Shown here: piece by piece, positions 1 to 7,649 of the stretch | Layout: each line of letters begins with the position of its first letter | Numbering within the stretch: position 1 is the first letter of the stretch | DNA from: JALZAA01 sp035938395 | Lineage (GTDB): Bacteria > Actinomycetota > Acidimicrobiia > IMCC26256 > JACDBD01 | DNA length: 44,737 nt | NCBI GenBank assembly: GCA_035938395.1 | Contig: DASZGY010000126.1 | Coordinates: 1-44,737, forward strand | Reading direction: 5' to 3' | The notes under the pieces: model-generated | What the model was told of the DNA's origin: nothing | The model's database searches: none | What the model saw: only the letters and a program-made list of their open reading frames with translations | Position numbers and translations under genes: made by a program

Positions 1-1
1 G

Positions 2-571
2 AGCCGCTCGCGCCGGGGCGTCGCCAGGCGCGGTGTCGCCGAGATCGTGGATGCTCGCCTCGAGCTCGTCGACCACCTGGCCGAGCGAGACGATGTTCAG
101 CACGCCCTGGCCCTGGCGCACGACGTCGACGAGGTCCTCGCCCGTCCGGACGAGCACCGAGTCCGTGCCGTTGAGCACGAGGCTCGCCGACGCCCAGTCG
201 TCGCCCAGGTCGCCGCGGACGTACTCGATCGCCTTCCGGGCCGCCTGGAGCTTCACACCCGAGTCGAGGAGGTTCTTGATCAGCTTCAGGCGCACGAGGT
301 CGCGATACGAGTACCGCCGCTGCGTGCCGCTCCCCCGCGCGTCCGCCAGCGACGGGCGCACGAGCTCGGTGCGGGCCCAGTAGTCGAGCTGCCGGTACGT
401 GATGCCCACGATCTTGCACACCTGCGGTCCGCGGTAGCCGATCTCGTCGCCACCGCCACGGCCTTCCAAGGCCGCGTCGAGCGACCCCTGCTCGAGGCGC
501 GGGACGCCGCCGTTCGAGCCCCCGCGGCCGGCCTTGCCCTCGGACGTCTCCCTGGCGACTCGCTGACTCAT
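2..571 (-). CDS. MerR-family transcriptional regulator, McdR/Rv1830-like (3' end cut by window)
   Basis: The ATG at 571 has a GGAG about seven bases upstream, and the frame stays open for 190 codons to the window edge, so the C-terminus is missing. After a glycine-rich, poorly conserved N-terminus of about 45 residues comes a MerR-type winged helix (about residues 47-120) containing GYRGPQVCKIVGITYRQLDY, then WARTELVRPS and a wing with RRYSYRDLVRLK. A helical region follows (VKLQAARKAIEYV). Position next to the DUF151 gene matches Rv1830 of M. tuberculosis, described as a cell division regulator (McdR). The family is known. The division role here is inferred from synteny. It has its own predicted promoter at 643-671. 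Confidence 0.85.
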   Translation of the reverse strand, partial: MSQRVARETSEGKAGRGGSNGGVPRLEQGSLDAALEGRGGGDEIGYRGPQVCKIVGITYRQLDYWARTELVRPSLADARGSGTQRRYSYRDLVRLKLIKNLLDSGVKLQAARKAIEYVRGDLGDDWASASLVLNGTDSVLVRTGEDLVDVVRQGQGVLNIVSLGQVVDELEASIHDLGDTAPGDAPARAA

Positions 572-642
572 TGGACGCTCCGTCTCGGACGCGGGCGCCG
601 GCTCGACCCGCGAAGTGACACGCCGGTAGTTACGCCCATGTG

Positions 643-671
643 ACGCTAGCCGTCGCCGGACGGCGGGTCAA
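643..671 (-). promoter_or_regulatory. Predicted promoter of the McdR-like MerR gene
   Basis: On the minus strand TTGACC (666-671) and TAGCGT (643-648) are separated by exactly 17 bases, a good vegetative sigma-factor arrangement. The transcript would start near 636 and give a leader of about 65 bases before the ATG at 571. It lies in the 132-base gap after the DUF151 gene. This is the only promoter in the window where I see a convincing -35 box. Predicted from sequence only. Confidence 0.5.
649..664 (-). promoter_or_regulatory. Dyad in the promoter spacer, possible MerR operator
   Basis: The perfect inverted repeat GCCGTC-GCCG-GACGGC fills 16 of the 17 bases between the -35 and -10 boxes of the MerR gene promoter. 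Classic MerR-family regulators bind dyads in the promoter spacer, so autoregulation is a reasonable inference. The alternative is an mRNA hairpin about 40 bases after the DUF151 stop codon. It has no T tract, so it is a poor intrinsic terminator. Confidence 0.4.
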
Positions 672-703
672 CGTTCTCGGCGGCCCTCCCCCGGGCCGGC
701 CAC

Positions 704-1186
704 CTACTGTGCGAAGTCCTCGGGGCGGACCTGGTCGAGGAACTCCCGGAACTGCTCGATCTGCTCTTCCTCTTCGTCGTTCTCGAAGAGCACTCCGGCC
801 TCCTCGAGGACCGCCTCGTCGGCGAAGATCGGGACGGAGTCCTCGTACCGGACGGCGAGCGCGATGGCATCCGACGGCCGGGAGGAGATGCGGTGGGCGT
901 TGCCGTTCCCGGCCAGCTCGATCTCGGCGTAGAAGGTGCCGTCGTGGAGCTCGGTGATCACGACCTGCTGCAGCCGCATCGACATGTCGTCGAGGACGGT
1001 CTTGAAGAGGTCGTGGGTCATGGGCCGCGGGGTCTCCATGCCCTGGAGGGCGTACACGATGGCGGTCGCCTCCGGAGGCCCGATGAAGATCGGCAGATAC
1101 CGCTGCCCCTCGTCCTCGCGCAGCAGCACGATGGGCTGGTTCGTGGGGACCTCGACTCGAACGCCCACCAGCGACAGACGGATCAC
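704..1186 (-). CDS. Bifunctional nuclease family protein (DUF151)
   Basis: A 160-residue cytoplasmic protein covering the DUF151/bifunctional nuclease domain (about residues 5-130). Recognisable family segments are LLREDEGQRYLPIFIGPPEA, AIVYALQG, RPMTHDLFKTVL and RPSDAIALAVR. The tail is very acidic (ENDEEEEQIEQFREFL). The GTG start at 1186 is preceded by a strong GGAGG with six bases spacing. Family members from plants and bacteria have been reported to cleave RNA and DNA, but the bacterial cellular role is unclear. It is the Rv1829 counterpart and sits 40 bases after hpt, probably in the same transcript as GarA and FtsR. Confidence 0.88.
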   Translation of the reverse strand: MIRLSLVGVRVEVPTNQPIVLLREDEGQRYLPIFIGPPEATAIVYALQGMETPRPMTHDLFKTVLDDMSMRLQQVVITELHDGTFYAEIELAGNGNAHRISSRPSDAIALAVRYEDSVPIFADEAVLEEAGVLFENDEEEEQIEQFREFLDQVRPEDFAQ

Positions 1187-1226
1187 GCGCTGCCTCCGTA
1201 GATCCGGGGAAACCTCAACTTACCAC

Positions 1227-1862
1227 TCACCTTCTCGAACGGAGTGACGGTGGATGGGGCCGGAGCGGCGCTGCGCCCGCCCCGTAGAGGGCGTCTACGT
1301 ACGCCGCGGGCCGGTCGAGCACGACGCGCCGGTCCGCCTCGACGATGAACGGAAGGTTTCGATACAGGTCGGCCTGGTGGAGGCCGTAACCCAGCACGAA
1401 CACGTCGTCGATCTGCGCTCCCACGTAGCGGACGGTGAGCGGGACGATGCGCCGTACCGGCCGGTCGAGCAACGTGCAGACATCGAGGGACCGGGGCGCG
1501 CGCTGCCGAACGTGTGACAGGAGGTAGGCCAGCGTGAGGCCGGTGTCGACCAGGTCCTCGACGAGGACGACGTCGCGTCCCTCGACGTCGACGTCGAGGT
1601 CCTTGAGGATCCGCACACGACCCGAGTCCGGCGCGTAACGGGAGATGGCGAGGAAGTCGACGGTGACGTCGATGTCGGTCATCGCGCGCACCAGGTCGGC
1701 GAGGAAGATCAGCGCCCCTTTCAGCACGCCGATGAGAACGACGCCGTCGGGGTGATCGCAGGTGAGCTGACCGGCGATGCGCTCGACGTGCGTGCCGATC
1801 GTCAGCTCGTCGACGAGGATGGCCGGCGACGGTTCTTCCCTGGTTTGCGCCGTCCCGGTCAC
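1227..1862 (-). CDS. hpt: Hypoxanthine phosphoribosyltransferase
   Basis: A 211-residue type I phosphoribosyltransferase for purine salvage, converting hypoxanthine or guanine plus PRPP to IMP or GMP. The PRPP-binding loop is VVLVEDLVDTGLTL (about residues 96-109), preceded by GVLKGALIFLADL and followed by VGAQIDDVFVLGYGLHQADLYRNLP, all typical of HPRT. The GTG start overlaps the FtsR-like stop codon by four bases (GTGA), implying translational coupling. In other actinobacteria hpt usually lies near tilS/ftsH, so its place inside the GarA-FtsR-DUF151 run is unusual. The last 15 or so residues are arginine- and proline-rich and poorly conserved. Confidence 0.93.
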   Translation of the reverse strand: MTGTAQTREEPSPAILVDELTIGTHVERIAGQLTCDHPDGVVLIGVLKGALIFLADLVRAMTDIDVTVDFLAISRYAPDSGRVRILKDLDVDVEGRDVVLVEDLVDTGLTLAYLLSHVRQRAPRSLDVCTLLDRPVRRIVPLTVRYVGAQIDDVFVLGYGLHQADLYRNLPFIVEADRRVVLDRPAAYVDALYGAGAAPLRPHPPSLRSRR

Positions 1863-2821
1863 TCGCCGAGCGAGTCGCGCACGGCCTTGACGAGCAAGGC
1901 CGAGCGCAACGCACGCCCCAACCGGGACAGCGACGCCAGCTCCTGTTGTGCCTTGGCGCGCGCCTCGGGGTTGCGCTGCCGGATGTACTGGAGCATCACC
2001 TGCTGGAACAGAGCGGCTTCCCGTTCCGCGAAGTGCTTGTACATGCGGAGGTGGCGGGCACTGATTCCGTGGGCGTAGAAGCCGGCCGCGGCCGACGCGA
2101 CCGCCTGAGCTTCGTCGTCGAACAGGGCGTCGCCGCCGTTGTAGCCGGCGGGCTCGAGCAAGCCGAACGACTCGAGCTCGTTCAGCTGCCAGTCTTCGAG
2201 GCCGGCCGAGCGCGCGAGCTCCTGGCGCGTCAGGCCGTCTTTGCCGCCGCTCGGAGCGGCATCGTCGGGTGCTTCCCGTGGCGCGGCGGGAGGCGTCGGG
2301 CGCGCCTCCTCGGCTCGCGGCTGCGGGCGGTCGTCCTTCTCTCGCCGCGGGGCGTGCTCGTCCATGCGCGCCCGGTCTCCGTTCTTCGCGGTCGGGGCGA
2401 GCTCGTCGTGGCCTGGTGCCGTCGGCATCGGATCCCCGAGCGGGAGCTGCGGCGCGAGGTCCTGGGCGCGCCGCGCCTGGCGCGACGGCGCGCGTCGTGC
2501 GCGGGGCTTCGCCCGCGCGATCGATTGCACCGGCGCCGGTTGCTCCTCCCCCATGCGGTCGAGTCGCTCCTTGATCACCTTCAGCGGGAGGAAGTTCACT
2601 TTCTGCTGATGGAGGATCCAGCGAAGCCGTGAGACGTCCGACTCGTAGAACTTGCGGTACCCCGACGGGGTTCGTTCCGGGTCGATGAGCCCCTGGCTCT
2701 CGAGGAAGCGGATCTTCGAGATCGTGACGTCCGGGAACTCCTCGCGCAGGATGTTGAGGACCTCGCCGATCGACAGGTGCGACGGATCGTGGCTCAGGCT
2801 GCGGCTCGGGTTCACGCTCAC
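1859..2821 (-). CDS. ftsR: MerR-family transcriptional regulator, FtsR-like
   Basis: A 320-residue protein with an N-terminal MerR helix-turn-helix (about residues 14-85: LSIGEVLNILREEFPDVTIS, RFLESQGLIDPERTPSGYRK, DVSRLRWIL). A charged, Ala/Pro/Arg-rich linker follows (about 95-185), then a second conserved domain near TRQELARSAGLEDWQLNELE and a helical C-terminus. The family and position match Rv1828/FtsR, which in Corynebacterium is a direct regulator of ftsZ. The GTG at 2821 is chosen because it makes a GTGA overlap with the FHA gene stop. The frame stays open to 3448, but that extension reads through the FHA gene. Confidence 0.87.
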   Translation of the reverse strand: MSVNPSRSLSHDPSHLSIGEVLNILREEFPDVTISKIRFLESQGLIDPERTPSGYRKFYESDVSRLRWILHQQKVNFLPLKVIKERLDRMGEEQPAPVQSIARAKPRARRAPSRQARRAQDLAPQLPLGDPMPTAPGHDELAPTAKNGDRARMDEHAPRREKDDRPQPRAEEARPTPPAAPREAPDDAAPSGGKDGLTRQELARSAGLEDWQLNELESFGLLEPAGYNGGDALFDDEAQAVASAAAGFYAHGISARHLRMYKHFAEREAALFQQVMLQYIRQRNPEARAKAQQELASLSRLGRALRSALLVKAVRDSLGE

Positions 2822-3297
2822 GCGTGCTCCTCGACCCCGCCGAGCATGAACAGGAGGACGAACCGTCCCACCTGAAGCTCGTCGAGGTGCCGGAGGGGGG
2901 TCGTCTCGACTCGCTCGTGGTTCACGTAGGTGCCGTTGAGCGAGCCGGCGTCGCTCACCTCGTAGCCGTCGCGGTCGTGGCGGATGACGGCGTGCCGGCG
3001 CGAGACCGTGATGTCGTCGAGGAAGATGTCGGAGTCCGGGTGGCGGCCCACCGTCGTGGTCTCGCGCTCGAGCGAGAAGCGGCTCCCGGCGTTCGGGCCG
3101 CGGCGGACCACCACGACGCCCATACCGGTGGGGAGCTCGGCCAGCAAGGCCCCCAACTCGTCGTCGAGCTCGAGGCGCTCCTCGACGGCGAGGGTGACCG
3201 TGGTCTCGTCTTCCTCGGCGGTCGCCAACGGCGCGCCGCAGGACGAGCAGAAGTTCGCCCCCGCCTCGTTGTCGTGCCCGCACCGCGCGCAAATCAC
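2818..3297 (-). CDS. garA: GarA/OdhI-like FHA protein with N-terminal zinc ribbon
   Basis: A 159-residue cytoplasmic protein. Residues 1-23 form a zinc ribbon (C3-x2-C6 and C17-x2-C20). An ETTV segment (Thr32, Thr33) then matches the ETTS phospho-switch of mycobacterial GarA and corynebacterial OdhI. The FHA domain occupies about 60-155, with VGRHPDSDIFLDD, SRRHAVI and LNGTYVNH. In the known systems unphosphorylated GarA/OdhI inhibits 2-oxoglutarate decarboxylase/dehydrogenase and glutamate dehydrogenase, and phosphorylation by PknB/PknG relieves this. Neighbours gcvH and FtsR match Rv1826 and Rv1828. The zinc ribbon is absent from the classical proteins. The start is GTG, with a leaderless-type -10 box seven bases upstream. 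Confidence 0.9.
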   Translation of the reverse strand: MICARCGHDNEAGANFCSSCGAPLATAEEDETTVTLAVEERLELDDELGALLAELPTGMGVVVVRRGPNAGSRFSLERETTTVGRHPDSDIFLDDITVSRRHAVIRHDRDGYEVSDAGSLNGTYVNHERVETTPLRHLDELQVGRFVLLFMLGGVEEHA

Positions 3298-3304
3298 CCT
3301 CGAA

Positions 3305-3310
3305 AGGGTA
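3305..3310 (-). promoter_or_regulatory. Leaderless-type -10 box of the garA-ftsR-hpt operon
   Basis: TACCCT (preceded by G) lies seven bases before the GTG at 3297, in the 60-base gap after gcvH. A start site 6-7 bases downstream would fall on the start codon. There is no clear -35 box. Confidence 0.55.
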
Positions 3311-3357
3311 CTGCCGCCTGGCGTCTGCGTCCCGAGCGCGAATCGTGGTGTGGGCGG

Positions 3358-3741
3358 CTATTGCTCCTCGACGAGGCGGCGGTACGCGGCGGCATCGAGC
3401 AGGGTGTCGACCTGCGATGCGTCCGACATGTCGAGTACGAAGATCCACCCGGCGCCGTACGGGTCCTGGTTCAGCTGCTCGGGGGTCGATTCCAGCGCGG
3501 AATTGACCTCGACGACCGTCCCGGCGACCGGCGCGTAGATGTCCGAGACGGACTTCGTCGACTCCACCTCCGCGATGCCGCTCATCGCGCTCACGCTCGC
3601 GCCGACATCAGGGAGCTGGACGAACACGACGTCACCGAGCGCGTCCTGCGCGAAGTCCGTGATCCCCACCCGGGCGCGTCCGTCCTCCACCGCGACCCAC
3701 TCGTGCTCCTTCGTGTACCGAAGTTGATCGGGGAGCTCCAT
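3358..3741 (-). CDS. gcvH: Glycine cleavage system H protein
   Basis: A 127-residue lipoyl carrier of the glycine cleavage complex, shuttling the aminomethyl group between P, T and L proteins. Typical segments are RYTKEHEWV, VGITDFAQDALGDVVFVQLP, the lipoylation site ESTKSVSDIYAPVAG (Lys near residue 64) and EVNSALESTPEQLNQDPYG. Length is normal. The ATG at 3741 follows the upstream stop by ten bases. The rest of the cleavage system (gcvP, gcvT) is not in the window. As in mycobacteria, gcvH sits directly upstream of the GarA gene. Confidence 0.95.
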   Translation of the reverse strand: MELPDQLRYTKEHEWVAVEDGRARVGITDFAQDALGDVVFVQLPDVGASVSAMSGIAEVESTKSVSDIYAPVAGTVVEVNSALESTPEQLNQDPYGAGWIFVLDMSDASQVDTLLDAAAYRRLVEEQ

Positions 3742-3751
3742 ATCCCGATGT

Positions 3752-6244
3752 CTACCTCAGAACCTGGCGGATCCGGCGGGCGTACTCCTGGGCGAGCTGA
3801 CGTGCGGCCTGGTCGCTCTCGCCCTCCGCCCAGACGTGGGTCAGCGCTTCCTCGGGGTCGGGCAGCACGAGGGCCCAGCCATCGGGATGCAGCACCTTGA
3901 CCCCGTCGACGAGCACGGCGTCTCGCGTGCCGGCGCGCTCGACCATCTCCCGCATGACCGCGCCCTTGCGCTCCCACGGCGTCGCCACCGTCTCGTGGGC
4001 GAAGTGCAGGCGCGGGAGGAGCTTGACGACCGACGAGATCGTCCGCTCGGTGGCGGCGAGCAGGTCCAGCAGCTTGACGAGCGTCGCGGTGGCGTCGAAC
4101 GCAGGCATGAAGTCGGGCCAGATGAAGCCACCGTCCTGCGATGCGGCGAAGTCGATGCCACCCGCCGACGCCACCTCCATGAGACTCGGCGCCGAGAGCT
4201 TCGTCCAGGTGATCGTGGCGCCGCGTTCCGATGCGACGCGCTCGGCCTCTCGGGTCACGGACACCGGCAGGGCGACGCGGGCGTCCGGCTTCGCCTCCGT
4301 CACCAGAGTCAGGAGCACGAGCAGCGCCTGGTCGTTGTCGAGGGCGTGGCCTTCGTCGTCGATGATCGTGGCGGTCTCGCCGTCGGGATCCATGACGACG
4401 CCGAGCTGACTGCCGGACGCCCGTACCAGCTCGGACAAGCGGGACACACGCGCCGAGCGCTCTTCGAGCGCGGCGGTGGCCGAGGCGGTGCTGGCGTACG
4501 GGTTGATGGAGAGCACCTCGGCCCCCGTCTTGGCGAGGACGGTCGGCATCACGATCGACGCCGCGCCGAACGAGTAGTCGAGCACGACCTTGAACGCGCG
4601 CTCGAGCAGCCGCTCCTGGTCCACGGTGTCCATGAGGGCCGACGTGTAGAACTCGAGTGACCGGGGCGGGTACTCGATGTCGCCGATGTCGGCTGCGAAG
4701 GCGCGCCGGTAGTCCTCGCGGGAGAGGAGCCGTTCGATCTTGCGCTGCGTCGATTCGTCGATGTCGCGTCCGTCGGCGTCGAAGAAGCGGATCTCGACGG
4801 CGTCGGGGTCGCCGGGCGCGAGCCGCACGGTGATCCCACCGCGTGCCTTGCCGTTGCGGACCTGGAAGCGGGTGAGGGGCACCGTGGCGAGCTCGACGTC
4901 CTCGACGTTCACGCCCGCCAGGTTGACGCCGCCGATCACCGCCCGCTTCAGCGCCCGCGCGACCCGGCTCGTATCGCGGCTCGTGGTGACGGTGGCGCCC
5001 TTCTTGAGCGCCGTCCCGTACGCCGTCGCGACACGGATCGCGACTTCCGGCGTGACGTCGACGTTGGCAAGCCCGCGGATCCCGCGCCGGCCGAAGAGGG
5101 TGCGGGCGCCGCGGCTCTCCCACACGATCGACGAGTTGACGACGGCTCCGTTCTCGACCGTCTTGAACGGGTACACCTTGACGCCCGGGTTGATGACGGC
5201 CTGTTCGCCGATGAAGCACTCGTCCCCGACGACGACACCCTCCTCGATGCGGGCGTGGGCGCGCAGGTCGGTCGACCGGCCGATCACGCAGCCCCGCAGC
5301 CGCGCGCTCGGCCCGACGTAGACGTGGTCGTGACAGACGGCGCGCTCGACGAAGGCGTCGGCCTTCACCACGACGTCGGTGCCGAGCACGGTGTACTCCC
5401 GCAGGTGCGCGCCGCCTTCAATGCGGCAGTTGTCGCCGATCACGACGGGGCCCTCGATGCGGGCGGTCGGGTCGACGTCGGCGCCCTCCCCGAGCCAGAT
5501 CCCCTCGCCGATGCGGAATCCGTCGATGTCGACGTGCACCCGCTGGTCGAGCACGTCCTGGTGGGCGCGGAGATACGCCTCGAGCGTCCCGACGTCCTCC
5601 CAGTAGCCGTCGACGACCGTGCCGATCAGCGGCAGCTTCTTCTCGAGCACCGCCGGGAAGACGTCACCGGCGAAGTCGACGACTTCGTCGCTGTGGATGA
5701 AGTCGAAGATGCCGGGCTCGAGCACGTAGATACCTGTGTTCGCGGTGTCGGAGAACACCTCGCCCCAGCTCGGCTTCTCGAGGAAGCGCTCGATGCTGCC
5801 GTCGGGACGGGTGATCACGATCGCGAACTCGAGCGGGTTCTCGACCCGCTTGAGCGCGATCGAGGCCAGCGCGCCGGCGTCCTGGTGTGCCTTGACGATC
5901 GCACCGAGGTCGATGTCGGTGAGTACGTCGCCGGAGATCACCAGGAACGTGTCGTCGAGCTCCTCGGACGCGTTGAGGACGGACCCGGCGGTGCCGAGCG
6001 GCGACTCCTCGGTGGCGTAGCGCATCCGCACGCCGAAGTCGGACCCGTCGCCGAAGTAGTCGCGGATCTGGTTGGCGAGGAACGCGACGGTGACGACGAT
6101 GTCGTCGAAGCCGTGGGTCGCGAGGAGCCGCACGACGTGCTCCATCATCGGCCGGTTCGCCAGGGGCATCATCGGCTTGGGCTGGTTGCTCGTGAGCGGC
6201 CGCAACCTCGTGCCCTCTCCCCCGGCCAGGATCACCGCTTTCAC
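3752..6244 (-). CDS. Fused sugar-1-phosphate guanylyltransferase-like / phosphomannomutase-like protein
   Basis: An 830-residue three-part protein. Residues 1-235 are a nucleotidyltransferase (AVILAGGEGTRLRPLTSNQP then KPMMPL). About 250-370 is a left-handed beta-helix of hexapeptide repeats. About 385-830 is a phosphoglucomutase/phosphomannomutase-like region starting ARTLFGRRGIRGLAN. It should make a nucleotide sugar such as GDP-mannose for glycan synthesis. The phosphoserine loop reads TTSRDTSRVARAL, and the metal loop reads MDPDGETATIID instead of the DGDADR pattern, so mutase activity is doubtful, while the sugar-binding segment SQDGGFIWPDFMP is kept. The GTG at 6244 makes a GTGA overlap with the gene upstream. 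A longer reading to 6463 runs back into that gene. Confidence 0.88.
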   Translation of the reverse strand: MKAVILAGGEGTRLRPLTSNQPKPMMPLANRPMMEHVVRLLATHGFDDIVVTVAFLANQIRDYFGDGSDFGVRMRYATEESPLGTAGSVLNASEELDDTFLVISGDVLTDIDLGAIVKAHQDAGALASIALKRVENPLEFAIVITRPDGSIERFLEKPSWGEVFSDTANTGIYVLEPGIFDFIHSDEVVDFAGDVFPAVLEKKLPLIGTVVDGYWEDVGTLEAYLRAHQDVLDQRVHVDIDGFRIGEGIWLGEGADVDPTARIEGPVVIGDNCRIEGGAHLREYTVLGTDVVVKADAFVERAVCHDHVYVGPSARLRGCVIGRSTDLRAHARIEEGVVVGDECFIGEQAVINPGVKVYPFKTVENGAVVNSSIVWESRGARTLFGRRGIRGLANVDVTPEVAIRVATAYGTALKKGATVTTSRDTSRVARALKRAVIGGVNLAGVNVEDVELATVPLTRFQVRNGKARGGITVRLAPGDPDAVEIRFFDADGRDIDESTQRKIERLLSREDYRRAFAADIGDIEYPPRSLEFYTSALMDTVDQERLLERAFKVVLDYSFGAASIVMPTVLAKTGAEVLSINPYASTASATAALEERSARVSRLSELVRASGSQLGVVMDPDGETATIIDDEGHALDNDQALLVLLTLVTEAKPDARVALPVSVTREAERVASERGATITWTKLSAPSLMEVASAGGIDFAASQDGGFIWPDFMPAFDATATLVKLLDLLAATERTISSVVKLLPRLHFAHETVATPWERKGAVMREMVERAGTRDAVLVDGVKVLHPDGWALVLPDPEEALTHVWAEGESDQAARQLAQEYARRIRQVLR

Positions 6245-6870
6245 GCCACCATCCTCTCGTCGTGCGACGCCCTCCCCTCGCGCAGCGCCGCCCGGGCCTG
6301 CGGGATGTACGCCACGGCGGCGTAGTAGCTGAGGACAAGACCGCCGATCGTGAACACCCAGGTCACGACCAGCAACGGCACCCGGATCTCCGACACGGCG
6401 TCGGCGAGCAGGAATCCGGGCAGAGCGAACATGAGCGCCAGTGTTCCCGCCTTCCCGGCCCACCGCACGTCCATGCGCCGGGCGCCCGCCGCCGCCAGCA
6501 CGAGCACCGCCACGGAGATCACGGCCTCACGGGCGAGCACGACGACGCCGACCCACAACGGCAGGCTGCCGTCCGCGATCAGGGCGAGGCCGGCGGCCAG
6601 GAGGAGGATCCGGTCGGCAGTCGGGTCGAGGACCTTGCCGACCTCGCTCGCCTGGTCGAAGTGGCGCGCGATCCACCCGTCCACCCAGTCGGTCGCGCCC
6701 AGCACCGCGAGCAGGACCGTGGCCGCGACCTGGTCCTCACGGGCCAGCAACAGCCAGAGGAACAGCGGAACGCACGCCAGCCGGCCGATCGAGATCAGGT
6801 TCGGCAGCGTCAGGATGCCGCGATCGGTGGCTGGATGCGCGCCCTTCGCGCTCGCCGCGGTGGCGCTCAC
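6241..6870 (-). CDS. pgsA: CDP-alcohol phosphatidyltransferase, PGP synthase-like
   Basis: A 209-residue integral membrane enzyme with about five to six hydrophobic segments. It carries the CDP-alcohol phosphatidyltransferase signature DG-x2-AR-x8-G-x3-D-x3-D (starting DGWIARHFDQ, ending GKVLDPTAD, about residues 62-84). The opening LTLPNLISIGRLACVPLFLW resembles CDP-diacylglycerol-glycerol-3-phosphate 3-phosphatidyltransferase, the first step to phosphatidylglycerol. The acceptor could also be inositol phosphate, because the family signature does not decide it. GTG start at 6870 with GTGA overlap to the SDR gene, and GTGA overlap at the other end too. Confidence 0.85.
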   Translation of the reverse strand: MSATAASAKGAHPATDRGILTLPNLISIGRLACVPLFLWLLLAREDQVAATVLLAVLGATDWVDGWIARHFDQASEVGKVLDPTADRILLLAAGLALIADGSLPLWVGVVVLAREAVISVAVLVLAAAGARRMDVRWAGKAGTLALMFALPGFLLADAVSEIRVPLLVVTWVFTIGGLVLSYYAAVAYIPQARAALREGRASHDERMVA

Positions 6871-7601
6871 AGCAACCCAGCGTACGCGCCGCCGTCGACG
6901 GGGATCGCGGCGCCGGTGAGGAAGCGGGCGTGCTCCGAGCACAGGAATGCGGCGACCGTCCCGAAGTCCTCGGGTCGACCGAGCATTCCGGCCGGGATTC
7001 CGTCGGCGCCGGCGTGACCGAGCTGGCGAACGCGTTCGGTGTCGTGCATGCCCGGTTGGAGGGAGTTGACGGTGACGCCGTCGCCGGCAACCTCGCGCGC
7101 CAGGGTCTTCAGGAACCCGGTCGCGCCGGCGCGGGCGGTGTTCGACAGGATCAGCTGCGGGATCGGCTGGCGCACGGCGATCGACGTGATCGCCACCACT
7201 CTCCCCCACCGTTGTTCGCGCATCGCCGGGACTGCGCCGTCGCACATCGCGATCACCGACAGGCAGTTCAGCTCGAGCGCGGCGAGATACTGGTCGACCC
7301 GGGTCGACGAGAAGTCCCCGGGAGGCGGTCCGCCGGCGTTCGTCACCAGGATGTCGATGCCGCCGAGCGCGTCGCGGGCGGCGTCGACGAAGCCGCGCGC
7401 ACCGTTCGCGGTGGAGACGTCGGCGGTGAGGGGAACGGCGTCGTGCCCGATGCTGCTCGCGGCGGCCGCGATCGCGTCCGCGTCGCGGCTGCACAGCGCC
7501 ACGTGGACGCCTTCGCCGGCCAACGCGGCGGCGGCCGCGTAACCGAGTCCGCGGCTGCCGGCGGCGACCGCGGCGCGACGACCCGAGATGCCGAGGTCCA
7601 T
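6867..7601 (-). CDS. SDR-family oxidoreductase with altered catalytic residues
   Basis: A 244-residue Rossmann protein. The dinucleotide site is AAGSRGLGYAAAAALAGEG (about residues 13-31), followed by LTADVS and NAGG (about 90-93), and the C-terminal LTGAAIPVDGGAYAGLL is typical. The catalytic Ser lies in VAITSIAVRQP, but the expected YxxxK is SNTAR: Ser replaces Tyr and Arg replaces Lys at the aligned positions. Similar SNTAR-type SDRs are widespread and usually called FabG-like. Their substrate is not known to me, so I give no specific reaction. A GAGGAGGG Shine-Dalgarno precedes the ATG at 7601. The gene overlaps pgsA. Confidence 0.82.
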   Translation of the reverse strand: MDLGISGRRAAVAAGSRGLGYAAAAALAGEGVHVALCSRDADAIAAAASSIGHDAVPLTADVSTANGARGFVDAARDALGGIDILVTNAGGPPPGDFSSTRVDQYLAALELNCLSVIAMCDGAVPAMREQRWGRVVAITSIAVRQPIPQLILSNTARAGATGFLKTLAREVAGDGVTVNSLQPGMHDTERVRQLGHAGADGIPAGMLGRPEDFGTVAAFLCSEHARFLTGAAIPVDGGAYAGLL

Positions 7602-7649
7602 CGTGACTCCCTCCTCGTCGGGTTGGCGGCTCGTCCGGTTGGTGGCCGA

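Noticed and set aside
2822..3448. N-terminal extension of the FtsR-like gene to 3448
   Set aside because: The extra residues are arginine-rich and antiparallel to no known domain. They overlap the FHA gene, and the GTG at 2821 gives a standard GTGA junction and starts at the conserved MerR domain.
6245..6463. N-terminal extension of the fused nucleotidyltransferase to 6463
   Set aside because: It overlaps the phosphatidyltransferase coding region in another frame. Conservation begins at VKAVILAGGEG with the GTG at 6244.
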